64,000 nucleotides of DNA, from contig OZ020245.1 in assembly GCA_963971285.1 (NCBI GenBank), positions 17,746,983 through 17,810,982 of the forward strand, in the 5' to 3' direction. The notes under the pieces are model-generated. The model was not told where the DNA came from. It did not search any database and was given only the letters and a program-made list of their open reading frames with translations. Below, piece by piece: positions 12,001 through 19,180 of the stretch. The DNA comes from Astropecten irregularis (Eukaryota > Echinodermata > Asteroidea > Paxillosida > Astropectinidae). Within the stretch, counting starts at the first letter, position 1, and every line of letters begins with the position of its first letter. The position numbers and the translations under genes were made by a program.

Positions 12001-13198
12001 TATACTCAACCAACAGACCCAACACACATTGCTATGAATATTCAATGATTTAGCAATTACCCTCAGACGGTGGTCAAAGCTCTGTCAAAGTGGCAACGAT
12101 TCGAGTGGGCATTGCCGAGTATGTGCGCGTGCGCATGCACGCCAGTTTCATTCATGAATGAAAACTACCATTTTTGCGATGACGTCAGATTTTGAGATGA
12201 TCGTGACGCCACATTGCGGCTGTTTCGAAGCAATTTGTGTAAAGAATTTTTCGCTATGGCTGGCAATCGAGAATTGGGGGATTGTGGGTTAACGGGTCCT
12301 AAAACTATAAAGGAAAGGAAACTACTATTTGAAAAGTAACTTACCTACATATACTTTGTTGGTCTCCTCCTCTATATTACCAAGCTTAAATTTTTGGAAA
12401 GAGGGCAGGGCTTTGATTTTTGAGGGAAATTATGGGGTAAAAACGGTAACCAAGATTGTACCATTTCACCGCCGCACGGACGGCCGCAGACGAGAATAGT
12501 CTGGTTTCCACTCTGACATTTTGAGGACTCTTGGTCTGTTGGGTCTGGGCACTAGACTAACCAGACCAGACAAAATGGCCTCACGCGATCAGACGGTCTG
12601 TTTTAAAGTTTACAAGAAGCGCGTAAGAAAATTGAATTTTAACCCTGAAATGTTTAACAAATTTCTTCAATGTAGGCTTTTAAGGACCTAGGAACATTTG
12701 CTGAAAGTCAAAAGTATCATTTTTGAGGAGTAGAAGTTAGTTCAGAGCCAAAAAAATCAATGTGTTTTGGGATCCCGTAAACCCACAATCGCCGAGAATT
12801 GGCCAATCAGAAGTTAGATCAGTCGAAGGATGAAGATGCCGGCAAAATTGACAATACACGTCACTTCCTTTAAATTAAAAGGAGATTGTCTCCCCTTCTT
12901 GGAGTAATTGCAGAATACCCTGCCACTCGAAAGCCCTGTGCATAAGCATATGAGCGGTCAAGAACGACATTGCCATTGTACACGGGTTCAATGAGGGAGA
13001 GGCCGGAGAGCCCAGCTCACTTGATTTCAGCATAGTCCGGAATCTGGGCAACTCAGCTTGATTTTATTTACTAGCTTAGCCTACCTTTTTCTTTCCATAA
13101 TGCACACTCCAGACAGATTTATCTTCCAGACCTTCTATCTTTTCACCGATCTCATACGGGAAACTGCTTGTGGGATCTCTTGAGAAAAAGGACCACAT
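1..13198 (-). CDS. SCYL1: SCYL1, N-terminal kinase-like protein (5' nine exons; continues past left edge)
   Basis: SCYL1 is a pseudokinase with HEAT repeats that works in COPI/Golgi-to-ER trafficking. Nine exons join in phase: 13198-13085, 11694-11554, 11271-11161, 10410-10184, 9958-9868, 3212-3057, 2266-2108, 1436-1329 and 119-6 (donor at 5-1). They give about 407 residues. The start is [19 protein letters not shown], matching the SCYL1 N-terminus. The kinase-like part contains [39 protein letters not shown] and [20 protein letters not shown]. The HRD and DFG motifs are not conserved, as known for this pseudokinase family. The HEAT part contains [47 protein letters not shown] and [20 protein letters not shown]. 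The remaining HEAT repeats and C-terminal tail are outside the window. Intron 5 (9867-3213) holds a whole SLC16-like gene on the other strand. Identification is from remembered human sequence; the family call is very secure. Confidence 0.96.
271..460. repeat. Degenerate GTACTCG tandem array
   Basis: In SCYL1 intron 8 (120-1328). The stretch is built from variants of GTACTCG, GTACTTGG and CCCGTACTCG with short spacers. Parts are palindromic because CTCGAG and GTAC are self-complementary. All local open frames come from the array and are not genes. Confidence 0.75.
1019..1190. repeat. Second GTACTCG/GGACTCGG array
   Basis: Same word family as the array about 560 bp to the left and in the same orientation, with GTACTCGGACTCGGCCC-type units. 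The 461-1018 stretch between the two shows no exon or RNA gene. Confidence 0.75.
1540..1800. repeat. Degenerate minisatellite, unit about 21-29 bp
   Basis: In SCYL1 intron 7 (1437-2107). Repeated variants of GGACCAGAAAGTCTTGGTTT occur, best preserved at 1745-1795. The overlapping open frames on both strands are by-products. The rest of the intron shows nothing recognisable. Confidence 0.65.
2365..2395 (-). mobile_element. SINE tail fragment
   Basis: The reverse complement matches the tail (CAGTCAGTTTCCCTTGTG) of the tRNA-derived SINE at 42838-42975. Only the tail is visible here, inside SCYL1 intron 6. Confidence 0.4.
2798..3013. mobile_element. Long-hairpin MITE in SCYL1 intron 6
   Basis: Two arms of roughly 75-80 bp are near-perfect reverse complements: left arm about 2835-2905, right arm about 2920-2995. 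The inner pair is ACATTGCAGGGTGTAC and GTACACCCTACAATACAG. The outer pair includes GGTGTCCCCGGCTGCC opposite GGCAGGCGGGGACACTG. Weaker related inverted words reach left to about 2530 (TATAGACCTTTCTTTT opposite AAAAGAAAGGTCTATA). No coding capacity. Confidence 0.65.
3521..3882. mobile_element. TTAA-type MITE, family A copy 1
   Basis: Starts TTAAAGGTAGTATCATACTT and ends AAATATGAAATTGCCTTTA, an imperfect terminal inverted repeat. The interior matches the copies at 32213 and 55424, including TATTTATCCAGAAAA, GTATGGGACTG and TCTTCCTTGATATTTTT. It lies in SCYL1 intron 5. Confidence 0.8.
3951..4046 (-). mobile_element. tRNA-derived SINE head (minus strand)
   Basis: The reverse complement reads as a tRNA-like promoter: box A region GGTGGTCTAGTGATATGACA and box B GGTTTGAATCCCATC. 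The acceptor ends do not pair as in a true tRNA. The tail resembles that beside the SINE at 37795. Confidence 0.55.
4191..4211. repeat. Poly-G run
   Basis: Twenty-one consecutive G residues, preceded by a G-rich approach. The copy number is likely unstable in sequencing. Confidence 0.95.
4449..4500 (-). mobile_element. SINE tail fragment
   Basis: The reverse complement matches the tail of the SINE at 42838-42975 (TTCAGTCAGTTTCCCTTGTA, then TTATGTGATGATT). It lies just upstream of the SLC16-like start codon. Confidence 0.45.
4655..8702 (+). CDS. Monocarboxylate-transporter-like protein (SLC16 family), with two apparent frame breaks
   Basis: Likely a 12-helix major-facilitator membrane carrier of the SLC16 family; the substrate cannot be told. 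Exons are 4655-4923, 5072-5215, 6610-7735 and 8188-8702, with consistent GT/AG sites and phases. The start PDSGWSWVV is the family's entry motif. Then come [74 protein letters not shown], an acidic central loop of about 170 residues, [29 protein letters not shown], and a C-terminal tail ending [12 protein letters not shown]. Two places need a one-base frame change to follow the family. One is just after GWSWVV (about 4785-4800, where some five residues also seem missing). The other is about 7250-7262, before [16 protein letters not shown]. Each shifts by +1. Either the base sequence is wrong or this copy is decaying. The whole gene is nested antisense in SCYL1 intron 5. Confidence 0.85.
5420..5960 (+). 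other. Intron 2 insert with TGAA-repeat tail; possible non-LTR retrotransposon 3' end
   Basis: In SLC16-like intron 2 (5216-6609). An open frame of 128 codons at 5543-5929 is followed directly by AATAAATGAATGAATGAA. A short repeat tail of this kind is often left by LINE 3' ends. I recognise no reverse-transcriptase motif. A small hairpin around ACCATGGAGCTATA lies at about 5710-5746. Confidence 0.25.
6386..6510. repeat. Inverted repeat in SLC16-like intron 2
   Basis: ACAAGACGGTATTAC at the left and GTAATACCGTCTTG at the right are inverted copies about 100 bp apart. It looks like a small foldback element; no target duplication is clear. Confidence 0.45.
8703..9630. other. 3' flank of the SLC16-like gene, no gene seen
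   Basis: AT-rich DNA between the SLC16-like stop codon and the 22-bp minisatellite. It probably includes the SLC16-like 3' UTR. I see no exon, RNA gene or clear repeat. Confidence 0.5.
9635..9829. repeat. 22-bp minisatellite, about nine units
   Basis: Near-identical head-to-tail copies of a 22-bp unit beginning GACACACTTTGATTAAATGG. One unit differs at a single base (GGAGGACAC). The array ends about 40 bp from the donor of SCYL1 exon 5 (exon end 9868). Confidence 0.97.
10629..10739. mobile_element. Foldback MITE, family F
   Basis: TTGGAGTTAGGAGGGCCTGA at the left is mirrored by CAGGCCCTCCTACCTCCAA at the right, with an inner inverted pair around AGCAGGATC. Related sequence occurs at 36265-36315, about 54497-54565 and 58198-58310. 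It lies in SCYL1 intron 3. Confidence 0.8.
10894..11099. mobile_element. MITE, family H copy 1
   Basis: Ends are CAACCCTAACCCACCTGCA and TGCAGAGGGTTAGGGTTAG, an imperfect terminal inverted repeat. The interior is rich in GTGGTA/TACCAC words. A second copy is at 52447-52649. It ends about 60 bp from SCYL1 exon 3. Confidence 0.75.
11309..11474. mobile_element. Truncated MITE, family G copy
   Basis: Matches the right part of the element at 57765-57989: AACTGGTATCAAAATA, GGCTTTTGGCTGCAGTTC and GAGCCTGAGCCTGAGCCT. The left terminal repeat is absent here. Confidence 0.65.
12278..12792. mobile_element. 515-bp DNA transposon remnant with 10-bp target duplication
   Basis: CGAGAATTGG occurs directly on both sides (12268-12277 and 12793-12802). 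Inside are inverted ends GGGATTGTGGGTTAACGGG and, reverse-complemented, GCGATTGTGGGTTTACGGG. A 9-10-bp duplication fits Mutator-like elements, but no transposase is present. The interior AGGAACATTTGCTGAAAGT recurs near 22008 and 60036. It lies in SCYL1 intron 1 (11695-13084). Confidence 0.75.
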
Positions 13199-14016
13199 TG
13201 TCGTGCCTTCGAACTAAATCACATTGGTTCAATGCCGACGTGTCGTAACTTTCACACAATCACATCCACAAGTCCAACTTTTAAAGATGGTATCCAAACG
13301 TCTATGTATTGTGTACATTTTGACATAGTCATAACCCAGAGGTCATCGTTGTAAACACCACACAAACTATACGGGAACCGTTCGTTATTGGGCAGGGTTT
13401 CCGTCTAACAGTTGTCGGGGACCAGTGATCTCGTGGAAGGGGGGGGGGTGGTTGGTGGGAGGAGGAGTAGAAATAGTTTTGCCGTGATGGGAGGGGCTTA
13501 GGCTGGGCGGGGAAGTACATGATATATAGATAGTTCCAGCAAAAGGTAGATAGTTTTGGGAAAAGGGGAATAATATTTGAAATAGTGGGTATTATGGAAA
13601 ATATATAAGTTCAGTAAAAATGAAATACGTCCAATTAAAACGAGGAATTTGGAAAGGGGCCGGGCAAAGCAATATGAATTTTGGCCCAGTCCCCAAAGGG
13701 GGACACGGTGAATTAGGAACATTTATTCGCATTTTATATATTGGCCACATGTATTTCTTTCAATAGTTTTTGTCTTTAACAATACGGTGACATGAGCCCC
13801 GGATTCAATCCTGCCTTTCTCGTAAGTTCGTCTGGCATGATACTAGACACTGCGGTTATCCGCCACTCCCGAAAAGCACAGTAATGTTTGGAATGCGTGA
13901 AGTCTTTCAAGAAAAATGAACTTAATGGAATAGGCAAGAATATATTTACTTTTGCCACAGGTTTCTTTCCAAAATAATGTTATCATCAACCGTACTGGCA
14001 ATTGTATTTGAACAGC

Positions 14017-14239
14017 CACCGGCGCACCCAGGATTTTGTCTTGGGGGGGGGGGGGGGGGGGGGGGCTCAAAGACAATTTTTCTCCCACAAAACGCCCAAC
14101 AAACATTTTGTGACTCCCCCTTCCTCCTCCTCTCCCTTTCCCACTCCCCCATTTTTTTTTTTTCATTTTTTTTTCAGGGATCCTCTTGGGGGGGGGGGGG
14201 GGGGGCTCAAGCCCCCCCCCCCCCGGGGGTGCGCCACTG
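14017..14239. mobile_element. hAT-type MITE with long G/C runs
   Basis: An exact 8-bp target duplication TGAACAGC flanks it (14009-14016 and 14240-14247). Ends are CACCGGCGCACCC and, reverse-complemented, CAGTGGCGCACCC, the hAT-type terminal form. The interior holds two long poly-G runs and a C run. It lies in the SCYL1/coiled-coil intergenic region (13199-14690), where I see no gene. The open frames here are homopolymer artefacts. Confidence 0.85.
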
Positions 14240-14690
14240 TGAACAGCCAACTACTTGTGTCTCCGTATCCTCCTTATAATGTTAGGAGTATAAAAAGTAT
14301 TGTCCTTTCCATTTTAACGTCATTTTATCGGCCAAGTTTAGGACACTGCACTGCTGAAAAAGAAGACTTTCTGTGGCATAAAAAGTCACGCGGGTTCGCC
14401 ATCAGTGGTGTGTGCGTGTACAACTGATCCGCCAGTGGCGTACGCGTACTGTATTGCGCGCACGCCCAGAAAAACGTAATTAATGCATCAATTATTTTAC
14501 TGTGACGTCACAGTTAAATAAGAAATGTTTTCATGACGACCAGTGAGTGATAAAAGTTGATAGGTAAAGCACGGCGTCACAAAACGTAAACAAAAACGAC
14601 ATTCGTTATTAAGCAGTCGACATACTTAGCTCAAGAAGCTAGGCCTATGTTTATCAAGTGTGCCGAAAATAATGTGTGGGACTATAAAAA

Positions 14691-17422
14691 ATGGGCTGTG
14701 TAAAATCCCGCGTGGGGCCCATGCACCCTACGAAAAGACCAAAAGGCAATTTTAAGAACCGTTTGATTCCGGCGAAAAGAAGAGGCAAGTTTTTTGGAAA
14801 TATGCGGAGAAGAATCAGCCGGTTGCGAACAGTGAAGGTAAGGACGGCCCTTGAGAGCGCCTAGTGCCTAGCCTCCGTGCAGCCGAATTGAGGCGCACTA
14901 TACAGGAATAACGCAAATTTTTACAAAATGAGGCTTGTGAGGCTAGACTTGGGACTTATTTTGCTACTTCCATTTGTTTTGTTCAATTGTAAATGAAATG
15001 AAGGGCTTGAGCCGTGGCCTACACGACGCCATGACGAAGCTGAAGCCTTTCTTCGGCTTCGTCATAAAGTTATGGCACAATCCCTTCGTTTCGCCTTTTT
15101 TTTGTGAGCCTCAAAATGGCAGTAGCGATTGCTATCATAAACTTTGGTGAACCTTAAGCTTAGGCCTAAGTATCAATATATTTTTATCATGCAAGTGGCA
15201 AAATAATAGAGACCTAAACTATAATGAAATTGCATGCATGGATTATGACTCAAATATCTACCACGGACGGATTACGGTAGAAAGATTGTTTGAATCTCCT
15301 TGCCGACACAGGTTGGGCCTACACCTGCCAAATCTCATCTGGGAGGAGGTGATAACCCAGAGTACGAGGACAATGAGACAGAAATCGTCGAGAAGGATCG
15401 CCAGGAGTCAGTCCTCTACACGGTCAACAGTCGGGCCGGGAAAGGCGAGCCTACCAGCTCCTCTGATTTCGCCGTCGTCTCTGCCGCCAAGCGAAGCAGT
15501 CGCTCTCTGGCGATCACCAACGCACGTGGGTATCTAGAACTTCTATAGTTAGGCCAACTATTAAACCTTCAAATTAACAACCATTAATTATTTAGGAACT
15601 CATTTTCGGCAAGGGCATCACCAAATAAAAGTTTGATAATATTTCATACTTCATGAGATAAGCCGTTTTTAATTCAACGCCGATCTGATTGTCCAATCGG
15701 CCAAAAACGAACAATAAAATGAGTTGGTTACGGGTGGCCTGAGGTGATACTCTCAATGTCGGAATCCTGCTACGGTTGGTACCTTTTTACCCGGGAGCAA
15801 ACTATGGAAAATTAATGACACTCGAGCCATTCAGAATAAGGCGACCACCGAAGCTTCTTTTTTTCTTGATTTCATCAATACATATGCAGATGCAGACATG
15901 ACGCGAATCCAAGCAGAAATCCTCCGCGATCTGAGAGATGCCGGCATCTTGGACGGTCAAGCTTCGCCGTCCGGTGCCGTCTCATTCACCGTGCCAGGGC
16001 CCTATGATGCAGCACCGGGGACCGGGACCTCTTCGCCCCGGGCCCAGTCTAGCGGCTGCCCGCCTCGACCTCCAACACGTCTCACCAGGCTCGAGAAGGT
16101 TCCCCGTGTGTCCAATTTGCAGAGAGTTGAAGAATCGCTGAAAGCAAAATTGGTGGCTGCCGAAAGACGGCGAAAGGTAGGCTAGTATTCCAATACCTTT
16201 CCTTTCAGTAAAGTAATTTACTTGGCTATCAAGTGCTTAGTCTTGGGCATTAGGCTCCGAAACGATCGTTTCTGTCGTCAGCCTTGTACCATGTTCGGAG
16301 TCCTCTTGCAGATAAAACAAGAAGCCCTGCGCGACCGACTGCACGCCCAGGCATTACTCGAGGCGCAGCGCTGCGAAGTGGCGGCCCACGCCGAGCGCAC
16401 TCTGCAGCAGGACGTCGCCGACAAGATCATCGAGAAAGAGCTGGCCTTCAACAGGCGGGTGGAGAGACTCAGAGAGGAAAAACTGGAGCGAGTCAGGGCT
16501 CACTCTCGCAAGGAGAACCGCGCCAAGCAGGTTAATACTTGAATTTAGTTTTTCTTCTTCAAAATGTCTCCTAAGACTTGATCTGTACTTTTTACTGAGA
16601 ATGTCAAATGCTTCAGTCCCGCGGCCAAACCTAAAGAATTATTTTCCGTCTGATACCGTTCGATCAACTTTTCAAATCATTATCCGAAAAAGGTTGTTGA
16701 CGATTTGAACAAGGAGTGTCGAAGACGAGCGGCTGAGATTGTTGAGGTGAAACAAAACGCAGTTCGGGAAAATGTTCTACAAAAGGAGCGCCAACGCAAA
16801 AACAGGTACGATTTGGCCAAGTCCTGTTGTAGAAGCCAGCACCTTTTGGCTGGTGCACGGATACCGAGTAGACCAATCACAGGGCTTGAGTTGCAAAGCC
16901 GTGTCTTAACATTATACAGAGAACTGGAGAGGGTTTGGAACTGGTGCTCGTTATTATGTACCCTGTACTGCTATTGGCCACTTTTCTTTACGCACTTGCA
17001 TACCGGCCATGTTGGTTCAAACTTTGGAACCCTTCATGTCACTCTATAATACCGATCATTGTTTTAGGTTTGGTATAGGCCTATAGGGTCAGCTGTGGTT
17101 CTTTAAAGCCTCCGAGGATTTACTCAGCAATACTTTCCCGGCCATTCGATGTATAGGCCTATGTCATTGTCAGTTCATAAAATAATCTTCAGCTAGGCTA
17201 CTCCACACAGTTCAGCATTTTAGACACTTAAGCCTTTTGGCACCGTTTCGAGCGAATTTCCACGAATGAATAAGAGATGCAGGATAATATTTGCATCTCA
17301 CTACTGCGTTTTGGAGTAGGGTTTGGTTGACCGCCGAGCATCATGCCAACGTCTGCAGGAAGGCCGTGACGGTTCGCCGCCCGGTCGACCAGGAGGAGCA
17401 GGCAGATATGGAGACAAATTAA
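14691..17422 (+). CDS. Coiled-coil protein with N-terminal MGC acylation motif (unrecognised family)
   Basis: Six exons join in phase: 14691-14837, 15312-15525, 15890-16176, 16312-16530, 16693-16805 and 17359-17422. They give about 347 residues. The N-terminus MGCVKSRVG fits N-myristoylation at Gly2 plus palmitoylation at Cys3. A strongly basic stretch follows (KRRGKFFGNMRRRISRLR), which would also favour membrane binding. The middle is Pro/Ser-rich after ILRDLRDAGILDGQ. From KVPRVSNLQRVEESLKAKL onward it is charged, Glu/Arg/Ala-rich coiled coil, for example IIEKELAFNRRVERLREEK. I do not recognise the family and assign no function. Exon 5 has a weak acceptor (little pyrimidine tract), so that boundary is less sure. 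The gene is divergent from SCYL1, with start codons about 1.5 kb apart. The stop is TAA followed by CTA, with open frame beyond (see next entry). Confidence 0.7.
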
Positions 17423-17659
17423 CTATGCCATTCATTGCAACAGCCAAGGGAAGCGCGACCCACAGTGGATAGCGTAGACGATTTTAACATCGACGACACG
17501 ACAATCCGTTTGGCACCTGTGAGCCAGCGCTTGTGCCGGCTGAAGGTGCCCTTTTGCACTGACCGCCAGCAAGTCCAAGGGCTCTACTGGCGTAACTGGG
17601 ACATATCGCATAGACCTTATATCAAGCAGGTCTCTACTAGTGGTCAACGAGAGGTATGA
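17423..17659 (+). other. In-frame open extension after the coiled-coil gene's stop codon
   Basis: The frame of exon 6 stays open for 79 codons after the TAA at 17420-17422. The composition is coding-like (VDSVDDFNIDDTTIRLAP, then CRLKVPFCTDRQQVQGLYW). A GTATGA donor-like site sits at the end (exon-like end 17653). It may be a readthrough extension, an alternative last exon, or former coding sequence behind a nonsense change. Confidence 0.4.
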
Positions 17660-18081
17660 ATGATGCGGTTATAATATGAGTACCATCGCATACCAACCTC
17701 TGATCGACTAACTGTATTCACAATTTAGTCACAATAACAGCGGATTAATTGAATGATTAATTGGTTGATTAAAGTAACGATTAATCGACCGATTGATTGC
17801 TCGATGTTATCTGGCATCATCAAACAAAAACATAAAAATAAAGCAGGCTAATGCATTTACATAAAGCAAAGTAATAATCATATTATTGGCAACGGAAAGT
17901 TGACTTTCAGTCCCTAACCGTTGCATAAAACCAGCCAAAAACAAACCATATATAAGGGCCGTGAAAATTATATCCAAGTTTGCCTCAAGGATTATGGGTT
18001 TTGGGGATTGGGACATCGGGGCTAGGCCTAACCCACGGCCAAAACCAAGGTGTGTATTAATAGGTAGTTGGAGCCTACCAA

Positions 18082-18373
18082 GAAAACAGTGAAAACTCAT
18101 TTGCATTGGCCCTTATATCGCTCAGGATTTGGAATTTGAAAATTGGTGGCCCAAGTTGAGAGCACACACACGCTTGCACATCAGGAATGCCTGTCATCTG
18201 ACCAATGGAAATTTCAGGATTTGATACCCATGTACATGTCAAGTAGATGACTAGTCCTATTTCAAATTGTTTCAGCAAGGAAGATAAACAAAAACAGTGA
18301 GAACTCATTTGCATTAGCCCTTATATCGCTCAGGATTTGTAATTTGAAAGTTGGTGGCCCAAGTTGAGAGCAA
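18082..18373. repeat. Direct repeat of about 85 bp, 205 bp apart
   Basis: The stretch from AACAGTGAAAACTCATTTGC to GGCCCAAGTTGAGAGCA at about 18085-18166 recurs nearly unchanged at about 18292-18373. This points to a local tandem duplication in the 17660-19180 intergenic DNA, where I see no gene. Confidence 0.8.
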
Positions 18374-18389
18374 ACATTAACCTAACATA

Positions 18390-18518
18390 GGGTGCATTCC
18401 TTTAGCTCCCCCGGGTCGACACCAGTCAATCTCGTCCCCATTCTCTCGCTTGTTTTGTGCAGTAAAACATGACCATTCCCAGTAAGGGCTAACCCGTGTG
18501 AGCTAAACGAATGCACCC
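18390..18518. mobile_element. 129-bp MITE, family D copy 1
   Basis: Ends GGGTGCATTCCTTTAGCTC and GAGCTAAACGAATGCACCC are inverted copies. An equal-length copy lies in the opposite orientation at 20705-20833. Confidence 0.85.
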
Positions 18519-19180
18519 ATAATAAAATGGTGCGGAAATAAATCATTTAAAAAGAAAGCAATCCGTGTGATATTCACAAACACAAAACCAACTTCATGAG
18601 GTGACACACAAATTTAATAAGCCACAGGGTAAAACTGTTTTAATTCATCACATTGGTCTATACTGTGTCTTTAGATTTGGACAGAAACCAGACAAATCTA
18701 AGCAATCTTCACGGTTTTGCCCAACAACTGAATAAAACTACATTCATTAAAAATGTGCTACCCGTGTTTTAGGTGAATTTCTTTTAAAACTGTAATTTCA
18801 TGTTAAATGCAATGCAGGGCACTTGGAGCACTTAGATTTTGAATTATCAAATAAATCTACAACTAAAGTTGAACACTTTAGTCGGTGAAGGGCAAGCCTA
18901 ATTTGCATAAAGTTGAATACTGCTGAAATTGAGAAATTTGTTCATACTTCTTGTCCGCCATCCCTGTAATACCCTAAAACTCCACAAAACCAGAATTGTT
19001 GCTGAATTCCTACTTCATGTCAGTAGACTGGGCAGTCTTTGATTTTGGTTTACGGTTGCAACATTTTATGCTGATTTGGTTATAAGAATGGATTCAAACC
19101 TGAAATTGTTCACTTTTAAGCCAGGACAACAAACATCTGTGAAGAAAACGGATCTATTATAAATAAGATGCCACATCACA

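Noticed and set aside
14002-14427. Glycine/proline-rich open frames on both strands
   Set aside because: They are produced by the poly-G and poly-C runs of the hAT MITE.
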